This document shows, piece by piece, positions 35,399 through 43,669 of a stretch of 56,459 nt of DNA (its first letter is position 1; each line of letters starts with the position of its first letter). The DNA is taken from positions 1 to 56,459 of the forward strand of contig JANQFW010000069.1 of assembly GCA_028277625.1 (NCBI GenBank), read 5' to 3'. The notes below the pieces were generated by a model that saw only the letters and a list, made by a program, of their open reading frames with translations, was not told the origin of the DNA and ran no database searches. The stretch comes from Candidatus Gastranaerophilales bacterium. Its GTDB lineage: Bacteria; Cyanobacteriota; Vampirovibrionia; Gastranaerophilales; JANQFW01. Position numbers and translations under genes: made by a program.

Positions 35399-36601
35399 TA
35401 TAGTTTGTTGCTCGCTGGTTTTTAAGTTTTTAACAGTAACTTTGCCAAAATTTATTTCATCTTCGCCAAGAATAACAGCATAATCAGCATTAAGCTTTGA
35501 CGCTTTGTCTAATTGTTTTACAAATTTTCTGTTAGCTAGGTCAAAATCTGTGCTTATTCCCCTGCTTCTTAGCTTAAATACTAATTCTAAAGCTTTATCT
35601 ATATTGTTAGAGACAACAAAAGCTTTTATTTTATTAGGTTTAGGAGCTGGCATAATTGCCATTAGTCTTTCCATACCCATTGCCCAACCAACTGCCGGAG
35701 TGTCTTTGCCGCCTAGTATTTTTACCAATCCATCGTATCTGCCACCACCGCAAACAGCGTTTTGTGCGCCAAGATTGTTGCTGGTTATTTCAAATACTGT
35801 TTTGGTATAATAATCCAGCCCTCTTACGAGTTTTTTATTTATTGTATATTCTATATTTAGTATATCCAAATAGTTTTTTAAGCTATCAAAGTGGTCAGAG
35901 CACTCTTGGCAAATATAATCTGAGTTGATGATTTCTTTTAGTTCTTCTGTGTCTAAGAGTTCTTTGCAGGTTTGGTTTTTGCAGTCGAGCATTCTCAATG
36001 GATTTTTGTCGTAGCGAACTTTACAGTCTGCGCAGAACATATTTAAACCCGGTTGAACCGCGTTTCTGATTTTATCCCTAAAGTCATTTCTGCATTCTGG
36101 GCAGCCAATGTTGTTAATTTCTAATGATAATCCTGGTATATTTAGTTCATCAAGGTACTCCATTGCTAGTTTTATTACTTCTGCGTCTGCAATTGCTTCT
36201 TGTATTCCCAAAAGCTCTACCCCTACCTGATGAAATTGTCTTTTTCTTCCACCTTGAGGACGTTCGTATCTAAACATTGGACCTTTGTACCAAAGCTTTA
36301 AAGGACCGGGTAGGCGATGCATTCCATTTTCTATATAGGCTCTTACTACGCCTGCTGTGTTTTCAGGTCGTAGAGTGAGGCTTCTTTCTTTTTGTATAAA
36401 CGTATACATTTCTTTATTTACAATATCTGTAGAATCACCTACACCCCTTTGAAAAAGTTCAGTAGATTCAAATATAGGGGTTCTTATTTCTTTGTAGTTA
36501 GAATTTTCAAATAAATTTTGTGCTTTATTTTCCATAAACTGCCATATATAAGAATCTTGAGCAGTGATATCGTCTGTGCCTTTTGGAGCTTTGATTATCA
36601 T
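35369..36601 (-). CDS. hisS: Histidyl-tRNA synthetase
   Basis: 410 residues with AGGAG before the ATG. Class II motifs are present: KGTDDITAQDSYIWQFME at the start, motif 2 RYERPQGGRKRQFHQVGVE, the histidine motifs LVRGLDYYTKTVFEI and the ALGGGRYDGL-like CGGGRYDGLV, and motif 3 GWAMGMERLM. The anticodon-binding domain occupies the last 85 residues. A four-Cys cluster (C-x-x-C at about 168-171, CADC, CKNQTC, CQEC) in the insertion domain suggests a bound zinc, a feature of many bacterial and archaeal HisRS subsets. It charges tRNA-His. It lies 14 bp after rph in the same operon. Confidence 0.97.
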   Translation of the reverse strand: MIIKAPKGTDDITAQDSYIWQFMENKAQNLFENSNYKEIRTPIFESTELFQRGVGDSTDIVNKEMYTFIQKERSLTLRPENTAGVVRAYIENGMHRLPGPLKLWYKGPMFRYERPQGGRKRQFHQVGVELLGIQEAIADAEVIKLAMEYLDELNIPGLSLEINNIGCPECRNDFRDKIRNAVQPGLNMFCADCKVRYDKNPLRMLDCKNQTCKELLDTEELKEIINSDYICQECSDHFDSLKNYLDILNIEYTINKKLVRGLDYYTKTVFEITSNNLGAQNAVCGGGRYDGLVKILGGKDTPAVGWAMGMERLMAIMPAPKPNKIKAFVVSNNIDKALELVFKLRSRGISTDFDLANRKFVKQLDKASKLNADYAVILGEDEINFGKVTVKNLKTSEQQTISEDKIFGHL

Positions 36602-36615
36602 TTGTTTTTCTCCTT

Positions 36616-37335
36616 TTATAGTCCTAAAACTTGTTTTTGCAATTGAGAAATCTCATTAATTCCTTTTTCACCGTACTCTAAATATTTTAGCAAATCGTCT
36701 TTGCTAAAAGGTTCTTTTTCGCTGGTCGATTGGAATTCTATAATTTTGCCTGAACCGGTCATAACAATGTTTGCGTCTACATCTGCATCTGAGTCTTCGC
36801 TGTACTCAAGATCTAATAAAATTTCACCTTGAACTGTACCTATACTAATTGCAGCTATAGAATCTCTTAGAGGCATTTCTTTTAGGATATTTTCGCTTAA
36901 TAATTTGTTTAATGCATCATAAACAGCAACATAAGCTCCTGAGATGGCTGCTGTTCTGGTTCCGCCATCTGCTTGAATAACATCGCAATCTACAATTAGA
37001 GTTCTTTCGCCCAGTTTATCAAGAGCAACTATTGCCCTTAGGCTTCTGCCTATTAATCTTTGTATTTCTTGGGTTCTGCCGGATATATGAGTACCTCTTT
37101 CTCGATTAACCCTAACATTGGTAGAACCGGGTAAAAGTGAATATTCTGCTGTTAACCAGCCTTTGCCTGTGTCTTGCAAGAATCTCGGGACTTTTTCCTC
37201 GATACTGGCGGTTACTATTACTTTTGTATCGCCAAATTCTACTAAAACAGAGCCTGCGGAATATTTTGTATAGTGCCTTGTGAATTTGATTTCTCTTAAT
37301 TCATCGCTTTGTCTATTATTATTTCTTGCAAACAT
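36616..37335 (-). CDS. rph: Ribonuclease PH
   Basis: 239 residues from the ATG at 37335. A GTG two codons earlier is an alternative. The family pattern is complete: GSVLVEFGDTKVIVTAS, RGTHISGRTQEIQRLIGRSL, LIVDCDVIQADGGTRTAAI and the DADVDANIVMTGSGKIIEFQ strand pair. RNase PH trims the 3' ends of tRNA precursors using phosphate. It is followed by hisS 14 bp downstream, so tRNA maturation and charging are co-expressed. Its promoter region contains a copy of the dispersed inverted-repeat element. Confidence 0.96.
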   Translation of the reverse strand: MFARNNNRQSDELREIKFTRHYTKYSAGSVLVEFGDTKVIVTASIEEKVPRFLQDTGKGWLTAEYSLLPGSTNVRVNRERGTHISGRTQEIQRLIGRSLRAIVALDKLGERTLIVDCDVIQADGGTRTAAISGAYVAVYDALNKLLSENILKEMPLRDSIAAISIGTVQGEILLDLEYSEDSDADVDANIVMTGSGKIIEFQSTSEKEPFSKDDLLKYLEYGEKGINEISQLQKQVLGL

Positions 37336-37385
37336 TTTCACTTCTTTCTATTTAACAAATAATTAATTTTTTGAGATAATTATAC

Positions 37386-37481
37386 TACTCATTAAATTAA
37401 ATTTTAGATTTCTCTTTTCATAGGTTAGTTTCTTTTATTAGTTTTAACACGATTGAATAGCCTGAAAAGTATTTTAGAGTT
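37386..37481. repeat. Dispersed inverted-repeat (MITE-like) element, copy 2
   Basis: Left end ACTCATTAAATTAAATTTTA (37387-37406) is the approximate inverse of the right end CTGAAAAGTATTTTAGAGT (37462-37480). The core TTAGTTTCTTTTATTAG matches copy 3. It sits between the divergent rph and metG genes. Confidence 0.65.
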
Positions 37482-37562
37482 ACTATATAATAAATATTTT
37501 GCTAAAGCTAAGTATAAGTATATATTAAAAATTAGATACAGGATGGAGTTAAAAATAAATTC

Positions 37563-39143
37563 ATGGACAAATTTTATATCACAACCGCTATAGACTATGT
37601 AAATGGCCCGCCGCATATAGGGCATGCTTATGAAAAAATCCTTACTGATATTATTGCAAGGCATTTTAGGCAAAGAAAATTTGATACTTACTTTTTAACA
37701 GGTAGTGATGAGCATGGGACTAAAATAGAAAAAACCGCTGAACTCAATAATATGAAGCCTCAAGAGTTTTGTGATTCTATTGTTAAAATATTTAAGGACG
37801 CTTGGAAGACGCTCGACATTGACTATGATGGATATATAAGAACTACAGCTGATTTTCATGAAAAAACTGTTCAAGATATTTTTCAAAAATTATTGGATAA
37901 GGGTGATATCTATAAAGCTAAGTATACTGGTTTATATTGTCCCGGTTGTGAGTGCTTTTTAAATGAACGTGATTTAATAGAGGGTGGATTTTGTCCTGAT
38001 CATCAGGCAAAGCCACAGGAAGTTGAAGAGGAAAACTACTTTTTTAAGTTATCTAAATATAAAAACAAAATTAAAGAGCATGTTCAAAGTAATCCTGAAT
38101 TTATTCTGCCAAGCTATAGGGTAACTGAAGTTATTAATCAGTTAGAAGATACTGAAGATATTAGTGTTTCCAGACATAAATGTGCGGTTAGCTGGGGTGT
38201 GCCTGTTCCTGATGATGAGGATCAGGTTATTTATGTTTGGATTGATGCTTTGTCTAATTATATTACTGCTTTAGGCTATGGTTCTGATGATAATGAAGCT
38301 TTTAAAAAGTACTGGCCTGCTGATGTGCATATGATTGGTAAAGATATTCTTAAGTTTCATTCTATATACTGGATTGGTATTTTAATGGCTTTGGAAGTTG
38401 AATTGCCTAAAACTATATTTGCTCACGGTTGGATAACTGTTGATCAAACAAAAATGAGTAAATCTGTGGGTAATGTAATTAGCCCTGCTTATATTTTAGA
38501 GAATTTTGACTTGCCAAATGCTGATGCTGCAAGATATTATTTAGCTACTTGCGCTAGTTTAGGGCGAGATGGCAATTATAATGACGAAGACTTTAAGCTA
38601 AAAGTAAATGCTGATTTGGCTAATAATCTCGGTAACCTGCTAAATAGGACATTAAATATGCTTATAAAGTATTTTGACGGTAATATTAATGAAGGTATAG
38701 TTACCAAACAAGAGAATAACAAACTTGCTGAGTTGTGCAAAACTACCAGTGATAAGGTTAAAGAAGAGTTTAACCAGTATAAAATTGCAGAAGCTGCTGA
38801 TGCTATATTTGAATTAATAAATGAAGCTAACAAATATGTTAATGACACTGCACCTTGGACTTTGGCAAAAAATGAAGAAACAAAAAAACAGTGTGGGCAA
38901 GTTCTTTATGATGTATTGGAAACTTTAAGGCAGGTTAGCATTATGCTGTTCCCTTATATTCCTAATATTTCATCTGATATCTGGAAGCAACTGTCTTTGG
39001 AATGTGAAGTTGCTTGCCAAAGCTGGGATGATTTATATTGGGGTGGTTTAAAGGTCGGTAAAATTGTATCTAAAGAAACTGTTAAGCCGGTATTTTTAAG
39101 GTTAGATTCTGAATTGGCAGATAAGGATAAAAAGAAAAAATAA
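37563..39143 (+). CDS. metG: Methionyl-tRNA synthetase
   Basis: 526 residues. Class I signatures: the HIGH-type PPHIGHAYEKI at 16-26 and KMSKSVGNVI at about 298-307. The zinc-knuckle region is CPGCECFLNERD with a later FCPDH. The anticodon-binding helical domain includes the conserved Asn/Trp stretch PWTLAK. No C-terminal tRNA-binding (Trbp111-like) extension is present, so this is the short form. The TatD gene follows after 1 bp. The ribosome site (GGAG) is about 14 bases from the ATG, longer than usual. Confidence 0.97.
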   Translation: MDKFYITTAIDYVNGPPHIGHAYEKILTDIIARHFRQRKFDTYFLTGSDEHGTKIEKTAELNNMKPQEFCDSIVKIFKDAWKTLDIDYDGYIRTTADFHEKTVQDIFQKLLDKGDIYKAKYTGLYCPGCECFLNERDLIEGGFCPDHQAKPQEVEEENYFFKLSKYKNKIKEHVQSNPEFILPSYRVTEVINQLEDTEDISVSRHKCAVSWGVPVPDDEDQVIYVWIDALSNYITALGYGSDDNEAFKKYWPADVHMIGKDILKFHSIYWIGILMALEVELPKTIFAHGWITVDQTKMSKSVGNVISPAYILENFDLPNADAARYYLATCASLGRDGNYNDEDFKLKVNADLANNLGNLLNRTLNMLIKYFDGNINEGIVTKQENNKLAELCKTTSDKVKEEFNQYKIAEAADAIFELINEANKYVNDTAPWTLAKNEETKKQCGQVLYDVLETLRQVSIMLFPYIPNISSDIWKQLSLECEVACQSWDDLYWGGLKVGKIVSKETVKPVFLRLDSELADKDKKKK

Positions 39144-39144
39144 A

Positions 39145-39936
39145 ATGAAAAATAAATTTATTGATACGCACGCTCATTTGGACTTTAAAGATTATGCGAG
39201 TAATCTTGATGAAGCTGTTCAGGAGATTATTGATGCCGGGGTTGAAAAGGTTATTATCCCCGGTGTTACTATTCCTGAGATAAAAAGAATTATAGATATT
39301 ATTGAAAAATATGATATTTTTTACGGTGCTGTTGGGCTACATCCTTCTGAGGCAAAGTCTTGGGATGATAGGACTTATGATTTATTAAAAAAATATACTA
39401 AGCACCCTAAGATAATTGCTGTTGGAGAAGTAGGGCTTGATTATTATTGGGATAAGTCTTTTGTGGATCAACAGCAGTTTATTTTTAAGGAACAAATCCG
39501 CTTGGCAAAGGAAACCAAGTTACCTTTGATCGTCCATGACAGAGGTGCACATGCTGATACTATAAATATTCTTAGGGAAACAAATGCCGGTGAGCTTGGT
39601 GTGATAATGCATTGTTTTTCCGGTAGTGCTGAATTTGCTATGGAGTGCGTAAAAGAGGGCTTTTATATTGCATTGGGCGGTCCTGTTACTTTTAAGAATG
39701 CCAAGAAGCCTAAGGAGGTTGCGAAGGCTGTGCCTTTAGATAGGTTATTACTAGAGACAGATTCTCCGTTTTTAGCGCCGCATCCATTTAGGGGCAAGCT
39801 TAATTCTCCTGCTAAAATATCCTTGATTGCTGAGGAAATAGCTAAGCTACGTGATATAACGTTAAAAGAGCTTGCTGTGGCTACTACTGACAATGCGCAG
39901 AGGGTGTTTAAGCTGCGAGTTAGGAATGAAGTTTAA
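39145..39936 (+). CDS. TatD-family metal-dependent DNase
   Basis: 263 residues, beginning 1 bp after metG. Metal ligands of the TIM-barrel hydrolase are visible: FIDTHAHLDF with the two His, GEVGLDYYWD with the Glu, the H of LIVHDRGAH, MHCFSGS, and the last Asp in LLETDSPFLAPHPFRG. The metG-tatD pairing is widespread in bacteria. Family members have 3'-5' exonuclease activity on DNA, and some also act in D-amino-acid or tRNA quality control. The role in the Tat pathway suggested by the name is not supported. Confidence 0.93.
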   Translation: MKNKFIDTHAHLDFKDYASNLDEAVQEIIDAGVEKVIIPGVTIPEIKRIIDIIEKYDIFYGAVGLHPSEAKSWDDRTYDLLKKYTKHPKIIAVGEVGLDYYWDKSFVDQQQFIFKEQIRLAKETKLPLIVHDRGAHADTINILRETNAGELGVIMHCFSGSAEFAMECVKEGFYIALGGPVTFKNAKKPKEVAKAVPLDRLLLETDSPFLAPHPFRGKLNSPAKISLIAEEIAKLRDITLKELAVATTDNAQRVFKLRVRNEV

Positions 39937-40017
39937 TCTAAAATGGATGCCTTAAATTATTGTCGAGTACTGATGCCTACAGAAATTATTATAAATAAAA
40001 GTGTTACTGATAGCAAT

Positions 40018-40599
40018 TTAAAAATACAAAATATCATCCTCTGAGCTGCAAACCTCCCAAGCCTTACACAATATATCCAATGAGTATTTATCGGCAAGGA
40101 TCCAAGAGTTAATGTCCTCTTGCGGTATTTCTAGCACCCTGGATAACCCCTCTATGACTGTCCCTGATATTTTATGCGTGCCTCGAATCATCCTATTTAA
40201 TGTTATTTGATCGTATTCAAGTAATTTACTTAATCTTGTTCGTGATAATTGCTTTTCAAGTATTAATTTGTCTATTTTAGCTGTTAATATTGGAGATTTA
40301 GTGACTTTTGTTTTTTGTTGAGGTATTTTAACTGCTGCTGGCGGATTTTTTTTAACTGAAATGGCTTTTTTTATTAGTTCTTTAGGATATTTATCAGCAA
40401 TTATCCAGCTTTCAAATTCTTCTTTTGAAATATCCAGTAAAGGTATAATTTTATCAATATATTTTTTAGAAAAGTTTGAACGTCCTCTAATCATTCTGTA
40501 AAGGGCACCGTCATCTACTTGTATTAGTTGGCTTGCCTTGTAAATAGTAATGTTGTTCTTTTTTAGTATTTTCTCTATATTTCTTTGTAAATACGACAT
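40018..40599 (-). CDS. Regulator with two tandem HTH domains
   Basis: 193 residues made of one module repeated with an offset of about 101 residues. Each module has an XRE-like helix-turn-helix (first KASQLIQVDDGALYRMIRG, second RLSKLLEYDQITLNRMIRG), then a hydrophobic helix and a S-W-I-[I/L]-A-D-K-Y motif (64-71 and 165-172). A basic, proline-containing linker (about 80-100) joins them. A single chain could bind two half-sites as a built-in dimer. The promoter at 40632 for the divergent gene is 33 bp from its start, so control of that promoter is plausible. The ribosome site is weak (GGGAG 14 bases upstream). Confidence 0.75.
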   Translation of the reverse strand: MSYLQRNIEKILKKNNITIYKASQLIQVDDGALYRMIRGRSNFSKKYIDKIIPLLDISKEEFESWIIADKYPKELIKKAISVKKNPPAAVKIPQQKTKVTKSPILTAKIDKLILEKQLSRTRLSKLLEYDQITLNRMIRGTHKISGTVIEGLSRVLEIPQEDINSWILADKYSLDILCKAWEVCSSEDDILYF

Positions 40600-40631
40600 A
40601 GCTTAAAACAAGTCTCCCGATTTTTTTACCC

Positions 40632-40660
40632 TTGACACTTTTTTAAAAATGCTGTAATAT
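40632..40660 (+). promoter_or_regulatory. Strong sigma-70-type promoter
   Basis: TTGACA (40632-40637), 17-bp spacer, TAATAT (40655-40660). It points to the small gene at 40837 and lies between it and the divergent HTH regulator. TTCAGTTGAA at 40664-40673 is a short inverted repeat near the expected transcription start. Confidence 0.8.
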
Positions 40661-40669
40661 AAGTTCAGT

Positions 40670-40781
40670 TGAAAAAATATAAATATAAGATTTAATTTTT
40701 TCAAAAATAATTTAATCCCTAACCAAAGTTAGGGAAATTTTGAAACGTATATTTAAATAAATACTACCACAAAATGGTAGT
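40670..40781 (+). promoter_or_regulatory. Structured leader with three successive hairpins
   Basis: Hairpin 1: TGAAAAAAT with ATTTTTTCA (40670-40678 with 40695-40703). Hairpin 2: TCCCTAAC-caaa-GTTAGGGA (40716-40735), perfect 8-bp stem with TTTT three bases on. Hairpin 3: ACTACCA-caaaa-TGGTAGT (40763-40781). All lie between the promoter and the TTG start at 40837, so a leader of about 170 nt could attenuate or gate expression. Confidence 0.55.
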
Positions 40782-40836
40782 GTTAATTAAGAACGCTGAT
40801 AAACATCATCCACAAAAAAATTGGGGGAATTTAAGC

Positions 40837-41010
40837 TTGAAAAAGAATAAGAATGACCTTATTGACGAATTAACCACAGATATAAATAGCTCAATAACTG
40901 ATTTAGTAAAAATATTACTGAACAATAAAGCTGATATATTAGATTTAAAAGAAGAAATCGCAAATATAAAGAATCTCTTAAATGAAAAGAGTTGTCCAGA
41001 TAATATTTGA
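40837..41010 (+). CDS. Small coiled-coil protein
   Basis: Function not recognised. 57 residues from the TTG at 40837, chosen because GGGGG lies nine bases upstream. A longer frame from the ATG at 40774 would put the third leader hairpin inside the coding sequence. The product is almost entirely charged amphipathic helix with a heptad pattern (LLNNKADILDLKEEIANIKN) and would dimerise. Expression seems to run from the strong promoter and structured leader upstream. The divergent duplicated-HTH regulator may control it. Confidence 0.5.
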   Translation: MKKNKNDLIDELTTDINSSITDLVKILLNNKADILDLKEEIANIKNLLNEKSCPDNI

Positions 41011-41071
41011 TGTTATTAATTAGCTAGAAAAACTGATCGAAAAGTAACCTTCTTGCTTGACAGGCTTACTT

Positions 41072-42094
41072 TTACCCTCCAAGCGAACCACTTTTACCGC
41101 CAAGATTGATCCCTAACTGCTTAAGGTTTTTCTCATACTCTTTTTCAGTATTATATGTATCTTTTTCATCGCTATCACCAGAAGACTTGAATTCGCAATA
41201 GTGTATACACTCATGCACAATTGTTTTTTCCAGCTCAATCTGATTATTTTTTAACTTGGGATTATAACAAGTTTTCCCATCAGAACGGCAAGTTGCATAC
41301 ACTCCCCCTGAAAACTGCTTCCATTGGGCAGTATTTTTGCTTGCTTCAATACAATCAGCAATTTTTGTCCAAGTGTTAGCAATACCTTTTTTACAGGCTT
41401 TAACAGTATCACCAAATTTTTCTGCTATTTGCCTACAATGTTTTGCCGCTGATTCATGAGCCTTTACTAATATATCACAACTGCCTTGCTCTGGGCCATC
41501 TGTTTTGCCTCCGCCTCTCGATGCCTCTCCGGCAGCGTGCTGGCACACTTGCATACCATTTTCAATTTGAGCACCGCCAGTTTTGCACTTTTTCTCTTCA
41601 GCTTCTTTTTGTTTGACAGGTATTAACTTTTGGAAAAAATCTTTTAGCTTAGGCAAGACGTTATTTTTCTTTTGCAACGCGCCATCAATATCAAGACTGC
41701 TTAACTCATCTTTTTGCTTTACCTCAGCTCTTGTTTCCTTGTCCTTTTTTTCTTCCTCTTTTTTACTAATTTCTTGATCAATATCATATAGCAAGTCTGT
41801 ATCCACACTACTACGCTTATCTTTCAAGTCAGCCAAGCAAAGAGTTTCAAACTCAGACTTTTCTTTTTCCAGCTTAATCTTTTTTTCTTCAGCTGCTTTT
41901 TCTTCAGCTTTTTCCGCTGCTTCTTCAGCCTCCTTTTGCATTGTCATAAAGTCATTTTTACCAGACTTGAAAGACAATATACCACTGTTGACAGCAGGTG
42001 ATTGAGCTGTTGTCATTCCTGCGGTATATGCTGAAAAAGGGCAGTTTGATGCTAATGCGCTATTTTGGGGTTTTGGTATTTGTGCAGATCCCAT
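41072..42094 (-). CDS. HExxH putative metallopeptidase, paralog 1 of 3
   Basis: 340 residues from the ATG at 42094, which has GGAGG six bases upstream. An earlier in-frame start is unsupported. Residues 1-50 have no signal peptide and include ILSFKSGKND. Residues about 50-165 are a highly charged coiled coil (AEEAAEKAEEKAAEEKK). A short conserved patch LPKLKDFFQKLIPVKQ at about 150-165 recurs in the paralogs. From about 208 on lies the shared C-terminal domain: ILVKAHESAAKHC, then GVYATCRSDGKTCY, and the zinc motif HECIH at 294-298 with downstream Glu and Asp in GDSDEKDTY. A zinc protease is likely; the third ligand and the substrate are unknown. Cys-rich, with at least nine Cys in the last 160 residues. 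Confidence 0.65.
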   Translation of the reverse strand: MGSAQIPKPQNSALASNCPFSAYTAGMTTAQSPAVNSGILSFKSGKNDFMTMQKEAEEAAEKAEEKAAEEKKIKLEKEKSEFETLCLADLKDKRSSVDTDLLYDIDQEISKKEEEKKDKETRAEVKQKDELSSLDIDGALQKKNNVLPKLKDFFQKLIPVKQKEAEEKKCKTGGAQIENGMQVCQHAAGEASRGGGKTDGPEQGSCDILVKAHESAAKHCRQIAEKFGDTVKACKKGIANTWTKIADCIEASKNTAQWKQFSGGVYATCRSDGKTCYNPKLKNNQIELEKTIVHECIHYCEFKSSGDSDEKDTYNTEKEYEKNLKQLGINLGGKSGSLGG

Positions 42095-42311
42095 ATATAT
42101 CCTCCAATTAAAGGCTAATTTGCTTTGCGCGCAGAGTTTTGCAAAAGTGAGCAATTAATGCTTGCACGCGCTTAAATTGTTGTATGTGTTTGTTGTTTGA
42201 ACACACGAATTCTTATATTTTAGAGAGGTCCTAAAGATACACACATCGCTAAAATCTTTAGAAATTCGTAATTTTAACCAGGGGTAGAAAAATCACATTA
42301 AAATTATTTAT

Positions 42312-42411
42312 ACTGCTCATAAATTAAATTTCAGATTACTCTTTTTCAGAGATTAGTTTATTTTATTGGTTTTAGTACTATTTAATAATCTAAAAAGTAT
42401 TTTAGAGTTAG
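42312..42411. repeat. Dispersed inverted-repeat (MITE-like) element, copy 3
   Basis: Left end CTCATAAATTAAATTTCAGA is the approximate inverse of the right end TAATCTAAAAAGTATTTTAG. The core TTAGTTTATTTTATTGG matches copy 2. It lies between HExxH paralogs 1 and 2. Confidence 0.65.
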
Positions 42412-42494
42412 CATACAGGGGTAACTTAAATTCAAAATTTTTCATTTAATGTGCTAAAATTATTTTTTCTAATAAATTTAATCAAGTTTAAAAA

Positions 42495-42535
42495 TAGGGG
42501 TGATGGTCATCACCTTTCTTAAGGCATCTAAAGTA
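42495..42535 (-). pseudogene. Short remnant of the small-protein family
   Basis: AAAAATAGG, then GTGATGGTCATCACCTTTCT and AAGGCATC, match the 3' part of the 6562-7116 gene with an internal gap. About 40 bp survive. Confidence 0.5.
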
Positions 42536-42589
42536 AATATTTTATGATTATTTTATAGGCAAGATCCTCCTTTATTTTAATTTAACTAA

Positions 42590-43669
42590 CTAGCAGCCTT
42601 TGCCGCCGCCACCGCCGCCAAGCTGCTTGATTTTCTTAGAATATTCCTTGTGCGTAGGATATGTGTCTTTTTCATCACTGGTACCTAATTTGGAAAATTC
42701 TAAGTGGTGTATGTTTTCATGTACAATTACTTCTTTTAATTTTGAGACATTATTTCTTAATTTGCTAGAATAACAAGTTTTTCCATCAGAGCGGCATGTT
42801 CCTAATACGCCACCACTGAAGTCTTTCCATTTTCCTTTTTTAGCGTTTGACCTTATGCACTCAGCTAAGTTTTTCCAGGTAACTACTCCTTTTGTGCTGT
42901 TTTCTGGTTTTTCCTCTTTTTGTCCAAGTTTTTCACAATCATCTGCAGCTTCTTCATGCGCCTTTTGTAATACTTCGTCATTAGCGTGCTCTTGACCACT
43001 GGTACTACCGCCTTTGCCTCCACCTCTTTGCAAGGTATCAGGGCTACCACCGCCTTGGGCTCCTTTACCGCCACCGCTACCACCTTTAGCGCAGCCTCCA
43101 CCACCAGCACCTTTGCCAGCTCCTGCATTGCCGCCGCCTTTAGACTTACCGCCGGATTGTGGATTACCATTTTTTTGAGGGTTGTCACTTTTACCTTGTG
43201 GTTTATTCTTTTCAGGCTTATTCGTGTCTTTTTCTTTTTTATCAACTAAATCCTTAAAAAAGTCTTTCAAGTTAGAGCCAATGCTATTTCTTAGTTTTTT
43301 CAGTTCATTTAAGGTAAGCTTTTTTAAATCATCTTTTTTCTTTTGTTCAGCCTTTTTCTTCTCTTCTGCTTTCTTCTTTGTTTCAGCTTTCTTTTTCTCC
43401 GCCTTTTTCTTTGCTTCAGCTTTTTTCTGTTCAGCTTTTTTCTTTATGTCTGCTCTCATTTTTTCAGCGTTGTTTTTTGGGTCAGCTTTTGGCTGTGGAT
43501 TACTGTTCTGTGAAGTTGCAGATCTTGTTGAAGGCTGTCCGGACATAATAGAATTTGGTTTAGATTTGGAACTACTCGTTAAACGAGATGAGCTTGATGT
43601 AGGCACTGAACCTCTTGGGCTTGCAGGTGTATTTGCAGCTTGTCTCTTGCTAATGTTTGGTAGACTCAT
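42590..43669 (-). CDS. HExxH putative metallopeptidase, paralog 2 of 3
   Basis: 359 residues with AAGGAGG before the ATG. Residues 1-65 are Ser/Pro-rich, without signal peptide. Residues about 68-120 are a Lys/Ala/Glu helix (AEKKKAEAKKKAEKKKAET). A conserved patch LKKLRNSIGSNLKDFFKDLV lies at about 122-142. A Gly/Gln/Lys-rich linker spans about 150-230. The shared C-terminal domain follows: AHEEAADDCEKLG, then VTWKNLAECIRSN, GVLGTCRSDGKTCYSSKLRN and HENIH at 317-321, with LEFSKLGTSDEKDTY directly after. The GTSD is reminiscent of the GTxxD motif of aspzincins (M35), an inferred link only. Same orientation as its two paralogs, with noncoding gaps of about 0.5-0.6 kb holding repeats. Confidence 0.65.
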   Translation of the reverse strand: MSLPNISKRQAANTPASPRGSVPTSSSSRLTSSSKSKPNSIMSGQPSTRSATSQNSNPQPKADPKNNAEKMRADIKKKAEQKKAEAKKKAEKKKAETKKKAEEKKKAEQKKKDDLKKLTLNELKKLRNSIGSNLKDFFKDLVDKKEKDTNKPEKNKPQGKSDNPQKNGNPQSGGKSKGGGNAGAGKGAGGGGCAKGGSGGGKGAQGGGSPDTLQRGGGKGGSTSGQEHANDEVLQKAHEEAADDCEKLGQKEEKPENSTKGVVTWKNLAECIRSNAKKGKWKDFSGGVLGTCRSDGKTCYSSKLRNNVSKLKEVIVHENIHHLEFSKLGTSDEKDTYPTHKEYSKKIKQLGGGGGGKGC

